From contig SKXR01000103.1 in the NCBI GenBank assembly GCA_007128275.1, forward strand, positions 1-13,746: a stretch of 13,746 bases of DNA, in the 5' to 3' direction. This document shows positions 1 to 6,841 of this stretch, piece after piece. The position numbers and the translations under genes were made by a program. The DNA is from Kiritimatiellia bacterium (GTDB lineage Bacteria > Verrucomicrobiota > Kiritimatiellia > SLAD01). Below the pieces are notes generated by a model. That model ran no database searches. It saw nothing but the letters and a program-made list of their open reading frames with translations, and was not told the DNA's origin. Position 1 is the first letter of the stretch; each line of letters begins with the position of its first letter.

Positions 1-35
1 ACAAGCGCCCCCATGCATGACCTGACTCCGGGATG

Positions 36-90
36 CTCGTAGTTCCGCCTTTAGGCGGAATCTTCGTTCCGGCTGAAGCCGGAACTGCCA
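36..90. repeat. Dispersed repeat with two tandem hairpins, after the glycosyltransferase gene
   Basis: Two adjacent perfect hairpins are visible: TTCCGCC (43-49) with GGCGGAA (54-60), and GTTCCGGC (66-73) with GCCGGAAC (78-85). A degenerate copy in the opposite orientation lies at about 7341-7378 and shares the outer CTCGTAGTTCCG and ATCTTCGTTCCGGC blocks. The element sits 8 bases past the stop of the glycosyltransferase gene, so it could also stop transcription or protect the 3' end. There is no T-tract, so that role is inferred. Confidence 0.7.
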
Positions 91-97
91 GCGCCCG

Positions 98-1306
98 TCA
101 TTTCTTATTCCGCACTTCTTCCAGCGCGTCTTCGAGCAGGGCGATGTTCCGGTCCCAATTGAATCGTTCCACCACCATGGCCCGCGCGCGTTCGCCCATG
201 CGCCGGCAGAGTACCGGGTCGCTGAGGAGCAGATCGATCGACTCGGCCATGATCGCAGGGTCGTCGGCCATCATCGCGTTGACGCCGGACTGTACGGGGA
301 TGCCTTCGGCGGCGGTGGATGTGGTGACGACGGGGATACCGGCGGCCATGGCTTCGAGGATCTTGACGCGCAACCCCGAGCCCATGCGCAGGGGCGCGAC
401 GAACACGTTGGCGCGCGCGAGGTACGGCCGGATATCGCTGATTTCGCCGAGCAGTTCGACGCCCGGATTATTGCGCGCGAGGGCGAACATGGCGGGAGTC
501 GGGTTCGGGCCCAACACGAAGAAGCGAAGCTGGGGCCGTTGCTGTTTGAGGCGCGGCCACGCGCGCGCGACGAACCATTCAAACGCGTCCCGGTTGGGTT
601 CGTCCTGGTATTGGCCGGTAAAAAGAATGCTTTCTTCCGATCCGCGCGTGATCGGCGGCGAGAAATATTCCAGATCCACGCCGGCCGGCACGACGGACAC
701 GCGCAATTCCGGCGCGTGCGCGAGCAGGGTAAACCGGTCTTCCTGGCTCAAGGTCAACACCCGGTCCGCGCACCGGTACAGATTGAACTCGAACCGCGCG
801 AGGTCGCGGGTGATCAAATGTTCTTTAGCCGACTTGAACAGGGTGCGTTCGGGCAGATACATCGGGGTGCGCGCGGACATGCTGGTGCATTCGTGGGTGG
901 AAATGATCTTGCGGACGGCGGGCAGCCACGGGTTGTGATAAAGGTACTGCCCCATGGAACAGAATTCGGCGAGGACAACGTCGTAGCGGTGTTCCTCGAC
1001 CATGTCGCCGACCACGCGGGACATCGCGCGCGAGCGGTACGGCCAGAAGGGGGGCGGCACCCTGGACAACGCGTAATCTTTCAGGCGCCGTAATGAGGTG
1101 CCCCGGGGGGGGGCGGGGACGCGACGGCATTGTACCAGTTGATTGTAGAGCGGGTCGTCGGTTTGTTGCGTGTCGCCGCGCTCGAGGGCGGCGAGCCCGA
1201 CCTGATGGCCCTTTCGGATGAGTCGCCGGATCCGTTGATAGACTATCTGATGGCCGCCGATGGAGCGGGCGTGCGGGACCTGGCTGGAGAGAAAGAGGAT
1301 TTTCAT
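98..1306 (-). CDS. GT4-type glycosyltransferase
   Basis: A 402-residue protein beginning MKILFLSSQVPHARSIGGHQ, the typical N-terminal strand and glycine-rich loop of a GT-B fold. The C-terminal half carries SILFTGQYQDEPNRDA, a conserved VxLLGE stretch, and GSGLRVKILEAMAAGIPVV followed by AAEG. This is the nucleotide-sugar binding region with the E-x7-E type signature of the GT4 family. It probably transfers a sugar from a nucleotide sugar to a glycan or lipid carrier on the cytoplasmic face; donor and acceptor cannot be read from the sequence. I chose the ATG at 1306 because it overlaps the stop of the preceding gene as ATGA and starts the canonical N-terminus. A longer frame back to 1414 would add 36 residues of non-homologous, Arg-rich sequence. 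No clear Shine-Dalgarno precedes 1306, so translation is likely coupled to the upstream gene. Confidence 0.9.
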   Translation of the reverse strand: MKILFLSSQVPHARSIGGHQIVYQRIRRLIRKGHQVGLAALERGDTQQTDDPLYNQLVQCRRVPAPPRGTSLRRLKDYALSRVPPPFWPYRSRAMSRVVGDMVEEHRYDVVLAEFCSMGQYLYHNPWLPAVRKIISTHECTSMSARTPMYLPERTLFKSAKEHLITRDLARFEFNLYRCADRVLTLSQEDRFTLLAHAPELRVSVVPAGVDLEYFSPPITRGSEESILFTGQYQDEPNRDAFEWFVARAWPRLKQQRPQLRFFVLGPNPTPAMFALARNNPGVELLGEISDIRPYLARANVFVAPLRMGSGLRVKILEAMAAGIPVVTTSTAAEGIPVQSGVNAMMADDPAIMAESIDLLLSDPVLCRRMGERARAMVVERFNWDRNIALLEDALEEVRNKK

Positions 1307-1557
1307 GGCGATTCGGCATCGTTGAGGCGCGTCACCAGCTCGACGAACTCGGCTTCGGTCAGCTCCTCCATGCCCCGGCCTTCGCGTTTCAGGGTGGCGA
1401 CGATGCGTTCGCACCAGTCGCTCAGGGCTGCATGCGTGGTTTCGGAGCCCATCCAGATACGGAACCGTTCGCCTTCCGTCATGCGCACATGGCCGTCGTC
1501 GGCCTCGGGGGCCAGCCCCACAATCCGCGTGATCCGGTCGGTCGATTTATCCTTCAT
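1303..1557 (-). CDS. Small protein of unknown function (84 aa)
   Basis: I do not recognise this protein. It begins MKDKSTDRITRIVGLAPEADD and ends in an acidic amphipathic stretch (EELTEAEFVELVTRLNDAESP); there is no membrane segment or signal peptide. The ATG at 1557 has AAGG nine bases upstream; a GTG two codons earlier (1563) is possible. The frame stays open to 1722, but that extension translates the palindromic repeat at 1630-1697, so it is unlikely to be coding. Its TGA overlaps the start of the glycosyltransferase gene (ATGA), a strong sign that the two are co-translated. The name and role remain open; it could assist the glycosyltransferase. Confidence 0.6.
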   Translation of the reverse strand: MKDKSTDRITRIVGLAPEADDGHVRMTEGERFRIWMGSETTHAALSDWCERIVATLKREGRGMEELTEAEFVELVTRLNDAESP

Positions 1558-1629
1558 GAGCACGGACCTTACCGAAATCCGAGGCACGCCGCAAGCGATT
1601 GCGCCGTCCGAATGGGCAACCACGCAAGC

Positions 1630-1697
1630 TGGAGGGCGACGCTTCGCGGAGCCGAAAGAACACGCAAGGAGCGGCTCGGCGGGAGCCTCGCCCTCCA
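1630..1697. repeat. Palindromic element with GGAGGGCG-type ends, copy 1
   Basis: An imperfect inverted repeat begins TGGAGGGCGACGCTTCGCGG and ends in its near-complement GAGCCTCGCCCTCCA, with an unpaired middle of about 20 bases. It lies between the pseudopilin-like gene and the 84-residue gene, inside a probable operon, and its reverse strand reads as a spurious LEGEAPAEP peptide. A second member with similar outer arms and a different middle is at 8151-8251. This is the form of a REP- or MITE-like element; no associated transposase is in the window. Confidence 0.75.
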
Positions 1698-1729
1698 GGC
1701 CCGGGGCAACCACATGCGCCACCCGGATT

Positions 1730-2443
1730 TCATTCCCCGGCCGGTTCCCGTTCCATGGTCCAGCCGGCGGGGATCAGGACATCGACGGTCTGGGCGTGTG
1801 CGCCTCGTGCGCGGTCGTCCGGATCCACCGTGATACGCGCGGCGCGCGGCCATTCCGCCTCTTCGTCGTCCGGATCGACTTCCCATGCATCGACCCACTC
1901 GTCTTCATGGCGTACACGCACGTGGAACTGGTCGACGCCGGTCGCGAGCACATTGGTCCGCGCGGGTTCCAAGGCGGCGGGACCGGTCAGGGGGCGTTCC
2001 GTGCGGATCAGGCGGCCACGCTCCCGCGGAGCATACTCCAGCGAATAGGTGACCTCCACGATGTCGAACCAGCGCAGGTCCCTGGCTTCGCGCGGATCGG
2101 GCGGGTCATCGGCCGGATCACGCGGGGATTCGTTCGCGGGACGGAATCGCGCGGTACAAAACGCCACATGCGATGACGGGCCGCGCGCGGCTTGCTCCGT
2201 TTCGAGCAGGAATCCGCCTTCGTCGTAGCCGGGCACCGGCATTGAGCTCATTAGGTCGCGGGTCAATTGTTCCAAGGCATGCATCATCGCCGTCCCGCCG
2301 GTCAACCGTACGCGCTGATCATCCACGGTGCGGGAAAGGGTGTGATAGAGCGAGAAGACGAGCCCGAGCAGAATGAGGGCGATGGATACGGCAAGAATGA
2401 GTTCGATCAGCGTGAATCCGAGAGGCGGACGACGAGGCCTCAT
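1730..2443 (-). CDS. GspJ-like type II secretion minor pseudopilin
   Basis: A 237-residue protein with a class III prepilin leader. A basic MRPRRPPLG is followed by FTLIELILAVSIALILLGLVF, with cleavage expected after Gly9 and Glu at mature position 5 (Glu14), as required for N-methylation and assembly. The hydrophobic helix spans about residues 10-32. The long acidic and proline-rich globular domain, and the stretch HALEQLTRDLMS after the helix, fit GspJ or PilW-like minor pseudopilins, which sit at the tip of the secretion pseudopilus. The start overlaps the stop of the FHA gene by one base (TAATG), indicating coupling. No other secretion gene is in the window, so the remaining machinery must be elsewhere or this is an orphan. 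The family is sure as a pseudopilin and less sure as GspJ. Confidence 0.8.
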   Translation of the reverse strand: MRPRRPPLGFTLIELILAVSIALILLGLVFSLYHTLSRTVDDQRVRLTGGTAMMHALEQLTRDLMSSMPVPGYDEGGFLLETEQAARGPSSHVAFCTARFRPANESPRDPADDPPDPREARDLRWFDIVEVTYSLEYAPRERGRLIRTERPLTGPAALEPARTNVLATGVDQFHVRVRHEDEWVDAWEVDPDDEEAEWPRAARITVDPDDRARGAHAQTVDVLIPAGWTMEREPAGE

Positions 2444-2943
2444 TAGGATTCGGTGATGAGTTTGATGAAGAAAATCACCACGGCCGCCAGCGCCACCAAG
2501 CCGAGGACCACGATCACCAGGAACCAGAATCCCTTGTTTTCCGATTGGCGGGCGCCAAACGGGGAAATATTGCCGAACGATTCGGGCGCCGTCGCCGGTC
2601 CCGGCGCGACTTCCACGTTGGCGGTCTGTTCGGGTTCATCGCTCGACAATTCGCCGGGCGCCGCGTCGAACATGAATTCGATGGAACCCACCTGCAAGAT
2701 ATCTTTGGGACGCAGCTTGGCTTCCTTGATTTCCTTGTTATTGATGCGCGTCCCGTTCGTGGAACCGAGATCGCGAACCTGGTACCGGTCCTCTTCAAAA
2801 AACACTTCGCAATGATGTCCGGAGACCGTGGGATTATCGATGGGAATGGTGTTGTCGGATTTACGGCCAATGGAAATCTTTTCCGAACCGATTTCCAGGT
2901 TCGTTCCCTTCACCTCCTGCGACATTCCAATCAATACGGCCAT
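2443..2943 (-). CDS. FHA-domain protein with C-terminal membrane anchor
   Basis: A 166-residue protein. The forkhead-associated domain covers about residues 5-95 and has all signature blocks: IGRKSDN (phosphothreonine-binding Arg), VSGHHCEV (Ser/His) and DLGSTNGTRIN. FHA domains bind phosphothreonine on partner proteins and so report Ser/Thr kinase signalling. An acidic, Ala/Pro-rich linker (about 96-137) leads to one membrane helix (FWFLVIVVLGLVALAAVVIFFI, residues 138-160), giving an N-in, C-terminally anchored topology. The ATG at 2943 follows a good ribosome site, GGAAAGGAAG, about seven bases upstream. It is the first gene of a leftward cluster with the pseudopilin-like gene; a link between phosphorylation and pilus or glycan assembly is inference. 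Confidence 0.9.
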   Translation of the reverse strand: MAVLIGMSQEVKGTNLEIGSEKISIGRKSDNTIPIDNPTVSGHHCEVFFEEDRYQVRDLGSTNGTRINNKEIKEAKLRPKDILQVGSIEFMFDAAPGELSSDEPEQTANVEVAPGPATAPESFGNISPFGARQSENKGFWFLVIVVLGLVALAAVVIFFIKLITES

Positions 2944-2974
2944 AGCCCAGCTTCCTTTCCATCAAGTGGCAAAG

Positions 2975-3003
2975 ATCATGTCACGGGTTCAAACACCTGT
3001 CAA
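2975..3003 (-). promoter_or_regulatory. Sigma70-type promoter for the FHA gene cluster
   Basis: On the minus strand a perfect -35 box TTGACA (2998-3003) is separated by 17 bases from CATGAT (2975-2980), which matches TATAAT at four of six positions. Transcription should begin near 2968, leaving a short leader of about 25 bases that carries the GGAAAGGAAG ribosome site before the ATG at 2943. Confidence 0.65.
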
Positions 3004-3144
3004 CGCACAGAATTGGGCAGTTCGGGCGAGCAAAGGACTCGCCCCGTCCCCGGCTTCGCAGGAGCTACGACGGGGACAGTAAGAAGTTCAACCGCAGAGT
3101 ACGCAGAGGTTCATGAGTATATGGGGTTGCGCGTGGAGTGGCCC

Positions 3145-3200
3145 AGCCAAAGCGGCGTCGACGCTTCGCTCTGCCGCCGCAGTCCAAAAAGGAACGACAG
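3145..3200 (-). repeat. 56-bp dispersed repeat, reverse copy
   Basis: The reverse complement of this stretch is identical over all 56 positions to 13682-13737. It contains an inner near-palindrome around GCGGCG and GACGCCGC. A related copy with a few substitutions is at 7469-7516, and a diverged one with an insertion is at 13600-13660. Such identity between copies over 10 kb apart indicates recent spread or ongoing gene conversion. Confidence 0.85.
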
Positions 3201-3233
3201 GAGCAGGCCGGAGGAGGGGAAGAAGTCGTAAAC

Positions 3234-3275
3234 ATTCAACGTTGAACGTTCAATGTTGGATGTTCAACGTTCAAG
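3234..3275. repeat. Heptamer array A (6 units, GTTCAAC type)
   Basis: Six consecutive 7-base units can be read: ATTCAAC, GTTGAAC, GTTCAAT, GTTGGAT, GTTCAAC and GTTCAAG. Because GTTGAAC is the reverse complement of GTTCAAC, the array has units in both orientations and can fold on itself. It lies 45 bases beyond the pyrC stop, in the 3' flank of that gene. Confidence 0.8.
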
Positions 3276-3320
3276 CGCTGTTCGCGCTCGCGGATCACCG
3301 CGACGGTTCTACCTCTCGAA

Positions 3321-4664
3321 TCATGTTCTCCACGGGCACAGGTTCATCATATCGACGGCCCGGCCAACCAGTTCCATCCCGTCGAACGGCGTGTTGCGGC
3401 CGAGCGACCGGAACGAGGCGGCGTCCACCGTCCACGGCGTGTCCAAATCCAGCAAGACCACCTGCGCCGGTTGGCCGACGGCCAGCGAGGGAGCCGGGCG
3501 CTTCAACAAGCGCGCCGGGTGCGTCGTCCATGCGCGCAGCCAGCGCATGCGATCCATGCGTCCGGAACGGACCAGCGCCGTATACGAAGCGCCGACCGCC
3601 GTTTCGAGCCCGACGATGCCAAACGGCGCTTTCAGGAAGCCGCGCGCTTTTTCCGTCATCGAATGCGGCGCGTGATCCGTGGCCAACACGGACAACACCC
3701 CCTCGATCACGCCCTCCCGTATGCGGGCCCGATCCCGGGCCGATCGCAACGGCGGATTCATCTTGAACCGGTCGGGGCGAGCCGGATCCACGTCGTCGTC
3801 GCAGAACAGGAGATGATGCGGCGTGGCCTCGCCGGTCACGCGCACGCCGCGCGCCTGCGCGTCGCGGATCAGGTCCACACTCGCCGCGCAGGAGACGTGC
3901 TGGATGTGCAGGGCGCAGCCGGTCTCTTCCGCCAACCGGATATCGCGCGTCACGATGCGGATTTCGGCTTCGGACGGAATGCCCGGGATGCCGAGCGCGC
4001 GTGAACGCGCGCCTTCGTGCATGGCGCCGCCCCGCAATTCCATCGCACGATCCTGCGCATGGTCCATGACGGGGATGCCGAGCGCGGCAGCCCGCCGCAT
4101 GGCGTCGCGCATTACGTCGTCGTCCTGCACCGTCGCTCCGTCGTCCGTAAAGGCGACCGCGCCGGCGGCCGCCAGCTCCTCGAGCGGCGCGACTTCTTCG
4201 CCCGCCCGACCGCGCGTGAGACAGGCCGTCGTCAGGACCTCGGCATGACCCGCCTTGCGGCCCTGTTCCAGCACAAACGCCACGCGTTCGGAGGTGTCGA
4301 TCGGGGGGCGCGTGTTGGGCATGGCGACGATGGTCGCGAATCCGCCGCGCGCGGCGGCGGCCGATCCGGTCGCAATCGTTTCCGCCTGTTCGCCGCCGGG
4401 TTCGCGCAAATGCACGTGCACATCGATCAAGCCGGGCGCGACGTAGAGGCCGGCGGCGTCAATGACCCGCGCGTCCGGCCTGCGGTCGGGTGGCGGGGGG
4501 CGGGTGTCGGGTGTCGGGTGTGGCGTGGCGGGTGTTGGGTGGCGGGTGGCGGGTGTTGGGACGATCACGCCGCCTTCTATATAGAGGTCGCCCTTGACTG
4601 CGGTCCCGGCATTCGGATCAAGGAGGGTGGCGTTACGGATCAGTATGGACTTTGGATCTTGCAC
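3321..4664 (-). CDS. pyrC: Dihydroorotase, with in-frame repeat insertion
   Basis: Converts carbamoyl-aspartate to dihydroorotate, the third step of de novo pyrimidine synthesis, in the cytoplasm. The 447-residue sequence has the amidohydrolase metal motif DVHVHLREPG (His83, His85), FTDDGATVQDDD, DHAQD (His202), HIQHVS (His256) and ATDHAPH (Asp330), so the catalytic set is complete. Residues about 36-63 (VPTPATRHPTPATPHPTP and onward) are not family sequence; they translate a heptamer array and add about 24 residues between the first beta-strands and VIDAAGLYVAPG. The start is GTG at 4664 and lacks a clear ribosome site. The C-terminus after GRAV reads DMMNLCPWRT and stops short of the usual final strand. 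It is not adjacent to pyrB, which is often its neighbour. Enzyme identity is firm; whether the insertion is tolerated is inference. Confidence 0.93.
   Translation of the reverse strand: MQDPKSILIRNATLLDPNAGTAVKGDLYIEGGVIVPTPATRHPTPATPHPTPDTRPPPPDRRPDARVIDAAGLYVAPGLIDVHVHLREPGGEQAETIATGSAAAARGGFATIVAMPNTRPPIDTSERVAFVLEQGRKAGHAEVLTTACLTRGRAGEEVAPLEELAAAGAVAFTDDGATVQDDDVMRDAMRRAAALGIPVMDHAQDRAMELRGGAMHEGARSRALGIPGIPSEAEIRIVTRDIRLAEETGCALHIQHVSCAASVDLIRDAQARGVRVTGEATPHHLLFCDDDVDPARPDRFKMNPPLRSARDRARIREGVIEGVLSVLATDHAPHSMTEKARGFLKAPFGIVGLETAVGASYTALVRSGRMDRMRWLRAWTTHPARLLKRPAPSLAVGQPAQVVLLDLDTPWTVDAASFRSLGRNTPFDGMELVGRAVDMMNLCPWRT
4488..4560 (+). repeat. Heptamer array B (10 units, GGGTGTC type), inside pyrC
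   Basis: Ten consecutive 7-base units fill 4488-4557: GGGTGTC twice, GGGTGTT twice, GGGTGGC three times, and one each of GGGTGTG, GCGTGGC and GGGGGGC. A final GGG completes the tract. It lies wholly within the pyrC reading frame. Since 7 is not a multiple of 3, the array is read in all three frames in turn and gives a repeating Pro/Thr/His/Arg-rich peptide. Confidence 0.9.
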
Positions 4665-4689
4665 GATGAGGTGATTTGGACGGAGGAGA

Positions 4690-4720
4690 GTGTTCGGTGT
4701 TCGGTGTTCGGTGTTCGGTG
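4690..4720 (+). repeat. Heptamer array C (4 perfect units of GTGTTCG)
   Basis: Four identical GTGTTCG units followed by GTG. It lies just upstream of the pyrC start (pyrC runs leftwards) and is the left half of an opposed pair with 4900-4923. Confidence 0.95.
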
Positions 4721-4899
4721 AAATGTCTATATCTTAATCCTATCGTAATCGCAACGCGCCCTCACCCCGACGGGGAGAGGATGATACGGTTCGAAAAATG
4801 AAAAAGAACAACGATAAGGCCTAGAAACAGGGCCTTTGTCGCGAGCTTTGTCGACCAAGTTCTCAGATTCCCGAAAAAACTGAGTTTACTCTGAGGCCC

Positions 4900-4923
4900 C
4901 ACTGAACACTGAACACCGAACAC
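4900..4923 (-). repeat. Heptamer array D (3 units of CACTGAA/CACCGAA)
   Basis: Units CACTGAA, CACTGAA, CACCGAA and a final CAC. The reverse complement is TTCGGTG/TTCAGTG, the same unit as array C. It begins three bases beyond the htpX stop codon. Confidence 0.9.
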
Positions 4924-4926
4924 TTC

Positions 4927-6186
4927 CTACTTCCTTCCCATCCGCGCGGCGGCGAGGGCGGCGAGCATTTCCGGAGGCAACGGGTGGGCACGGCCGCACT
5001 TGGGACAGGCCACCTTTTCTTGATCGTATTCCGGCGGCAACTTCATTTTCATGCCGCAGGCGCAGGCGAGCACGGCGTATTGGTCCACCTTATGCAACAG
5101 GTCCTGCACCTCGCGCCATTGTCGCTGCGTGCCGGCGTCCGCATCTTTCGAGGCGTCGCGTACGGACTGGTCCTTGGACTGTTTCAACATCGACGGCGTC
5201 ATCACGGATTCCTTTCCGTGCAGCGCGCGATAGGCTTGTTCATACGCTTCCAGCGACGCGCTCGAGGTCATGCCGCGCAAGACACGAATGCGATCGTCCG
5301 TGGCGGGGTGCGTACTGAACCAGCCCGCCTTGCGACTGCGCGCGGCCAAGGGATTGATGATGTACATCGGCGCGAGCACTTGGCTGGTCTCCGCTTTCTT
5401 GGTGCGTTGAGCCGCCTGCCCGCTGATCTTGTCCAGGGCCGAGGCGAGCCCTTCGGGATAGCGCGTGTACTGCGCCGCACAGGCGTCGGCGAGATACTCG
5501 CGGCGACGCGAACAGGCGAAATACAACATACGCGCCAAGATCGGCGCGAGAATCGCCATCAACACCGCCACGATCATCACCACCGCCGCGCCCTGATTGC
5601 CACCGCGACCGCCGCCGCTTGACCGGCCGCGACCGCCGAAGAGCATGCTGCGCCAGAACAATTCGCCGAGAATGATGATCGCGCCCACCGTCACGCCGGC
5701 GAGCGTCATGAACAGCGTGTCACGATTGTTGATGTGCGCGATCTCGTGCGCCACCACGTTCTGCAGTTCGTCACGATTCAATTTCGCCATCAGCCCCGTG
5801 GTCACCGCCACCGCCGCGCGTTCGGGTTTCAGGCCCACGGCGAACGCGTTCGGGTCGGGCGTATCGATGATGTACACCTTCGGCACGGTGGACAGGCCGG
5901 ACGCGATGCACATTTCTTCGACGATGTTGTAGAGTTGCGGTGCGTCCGCCTTTTGGATTTCGCGCGCCTTGGCGGTTTTCAGCAGAATCTTTTCCCCGCC
6001 GGCCATGCTCGCGAGCAACATCCCGATCCAGATGACAACGGCGATGATGACAAAGAGCGCCGACACCGCCGGATCCTCCGGGGCGAGCAGAAATCCGATC
6101 GCGTAGCCGACGCCGATCAAAATGCTCCCGAGCACGGCGATCAGCCACGCCGACTTGCGTTTATTGGCTCTGATCAGTTCAAACAT
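4927..6186 (-). CDS. htpX: HtpX-like M48 membrane metalloprotease with C-terminal zinc ribbon
   Basis: A 419-residue integral membrane protease. Two N-terminal membrane helices (about 13-34 and 41-62) precede the catalytic region with the zinc motif HEIAH (147-151); the third ligand is probably Glu230 in SRRREYLADA. Two more hydrophobic segments (about 159-179 and 199-222) flank a Gly/Arg-rich loop (184-198). The family cleaves misfolded membrane proteins on the cytoplasmic side. Beyond the usual domain is a tail of about 90 residues ending in CACG and CPKCG, a four-Cys zinc ribbon not found in E. coli HtpX (293 residues). It follows lemA after 97 bases, a common LemA-HtpX pairing. The start has only a weak ribosome site. 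Family assignment is firm; the substrate is unknown. Confidence 0.92.
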   Translation of the reverse strand: MFELIRANKRKSAWLIAVLGSILIGVGYAIGFLLAPEDPAVSALFVIIAVVIWIGMLLASMAGGEKILLKTAKAREIQKADAPQLYNIVEEMCIASGLSTVPKVYIIDTPDPNAFAVGLKPERAAVAVTTGLMAKLNRDELQNVVAHEIAHINNRDTLFMTLAGVTVGAIIILGELFWRSMLFGGRGRSSGGGRGGNQGAAVVMIVAVLMAILAPILARMLYFACSRRREYLADACAAQYTRYPEGLASALDKISGQAAQRTKKAETSQVLAPMYIINPLAARSRKAGWFSTHPATDDRIRVLRGMTSSASLEAYEQAYRALHGKESVMTPSMLKQSKDQSVRDASKDADAGTQRQWREVQDLLHKVDQYAVLACACGMKMKLPPEYDQEKVACPKCGRAHPLPPEMLAALAAARMGRK

Positions 6187-6209
6187 AGGCTCAATTCCGA
6201 AGGCCGAGT

Positions 6210-6274
6210 GCCGAATGGTCGTCCCGGTTCAGACGCAGGCTCTCCGAATCGATGTCACTGTGCGTCCATTCGGC
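6210..6274. repeat. Inverted repeat between lemA and htpX
   Basis: GCCGAATGG (6210-6218) and CCATTCGGC (6266-6274) are perfect 9-base complements separated by 47 bases. They fall in the gap between two otherwise close genes of one operon, where a stem-loop in the mRNA could set relative expression or stability of the two parts. That role is inference. Confidence 0.5.
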
Positions 6275-6286
6275 CATCGGCAGGGT

Positions 6287-6838
6287 TCAAAATGAGACCT
6301 TCGGCACCGCGCGTTCCGCCGGCGATTGCAGCTCGAAGAACTCGGATTTCTCGAAGCGGAACAGGCCCGCCACGATATTGGTCGGCACACTTTCGATGCG
6401 GTTATTGAGCTGCATGACTTGATCGTTATAGAATTGCCGCGAGAAGCCGACCTTATTTTCCGTGGAGGTCAACTCTTCCTGCAGGGACAGGAAATTCTGG
6501 TTCGCTTTCAGGTCCGGATAATTTTCAACGACCAGATAGAACTTGCTCAATGCGCCCTGCAACTGGCCTTCCGCTTTCGCGGTGTCGCCCACGCTTTTCG
6601 CGTCCATCGCCGCAGCGCGCGCCTTGGTGATGCTTTCGAGCGTTTCGCGCTCGTGCGTCATGTAGCCTTTCGCCGTTTCGACCAGGTTCGGGATCAGGTC
6701 ATGACGGCGTTTGAGTTGCACGTCGATCTGCGACCACGCGTTGCGCACCTGGTTCCGTAGTCGGACCAGGCCGTTGTACATGCTGATGATCCACACCGCC
6801 AGCACGGCCACCACAATAAGTACAATGATCCATTCCAT
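6287..6838 (-). CDS. lemA: LemA family protein
   Basis: A 183-residue protein with one N-terminal membrane helix (WIIVLIVVAVLAVWIISMYN, residues 3-22). It then has the family core: NQVRNAWSQIDVQLKRRHDLIPNLVETAKGYMTHE, a long helical region with FYLVVENYPDLKANQNF, and the end block RQFYNDQVMQLNNRIESVPTNIVAGLF. This is full length for LemA. The family's biochemical role is poorly defined; it often sits beside htpX-type proteases. The start is three bases after the stop of the zinc-ribbon gene (GGAGTAAGCGATG), and the GGAG that serves as ribosome site overlaps that stop, so the two are translationally linked. Confidence in the family is high; the function is open. Confidence 0.95.
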   Translation of the reverse strand: MEWIIVLIVVAVLAVWIISMYNGLVRLRNQVRNAWSQIDVQLKRRHDLIPNLVETAKGYMTHERETLESITKARAAAMDAKSVGDTAKAEGQLQGALSKFYLVVENYPDLKANQNFLSLQEELTSTENKVGFSRQFYNDQVMQLNNRIESVPTNIVAGLFRFEKSEFFELQSPAERAVPKVSF

Positions 6839-6841
6839 CGC

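Larger units (their letters stand above)
3004..3320. other. Gene-free interval with hairpins and repeats
   Basis: No convincing gene is present between the FHA promoter and the end of pyrC. The interval contains two hairpins, GGGCGAG/CTCGCCC (3024-3030/3038-3044) and GTCCCC/GGGGAC (3046-3051/3072-3077). A stretch near 3080-3108 (AAGTTCAACCGCAGAGTACG) resembles the complement of 7413-7442. The 56-bp repeat (3145-3200) and a heptamer array (3234-3275) follow. A small stem TCGCGG/CCGCGA at 3288-3303, just past the pyrC stop, could be a weak terminator but has no T-tract. Confidence 0.6.
4665..4926. other. Interval between htpX and pyrC, bounded by opposed heptamer arrays
   Basis: No gene is visible. 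The interval holds heptamer array C (4690-4720), a core of 179 bases (4721-4899) and array D (4900-4923), which reads in the opposite orientation. The core includes a GC-rich hairpin (CCTC-A-CCCC, loop, GGGG-A-GAGG, about 4767-4785) and a smaller stem AAGGCC/GGCCTT near 4817-4838. Either could serve as the htpX transcript end, but neither is followed by a T-run on the minus strand. The pyrC promoter must lie here or further upstream; I could not identify it. Confidence 0.55.

Noticed and set aside
33..938. Long plus-strand open frame (301 codons) opposite the glycosyltransferase gene
   Set aside because: Arg/Ser-rich composition with no family motif; the minus strand encodes a clear GT4 enzyme, so this is an antisense shadow.
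1558..1722. N-terminal extension of the 84-residue protein to 139 residues
   Set aside because: The extra residues translate the palindromic repeat at 1630-1697, and a better ribosome site precedes the ATG at 1557.
1913..1928. Third parS-like site (GCACGTGGAAC)
   Set aside because: Only one half matches the consensus; the left arm is not complementary.
4817..4838. Pyrimidine-type attenuator ahead of pyrC
   Set aside because: The AAGGCC/GGCCTT stem is short, has no T-run on the minus strand, and there is no visible antiterminator pairing or PyrR-type site.
4488..4923. Possible CRISPR array
   Set aside because: Units are contiguous 7-base repeats with no spacers and no cas gene nearby.
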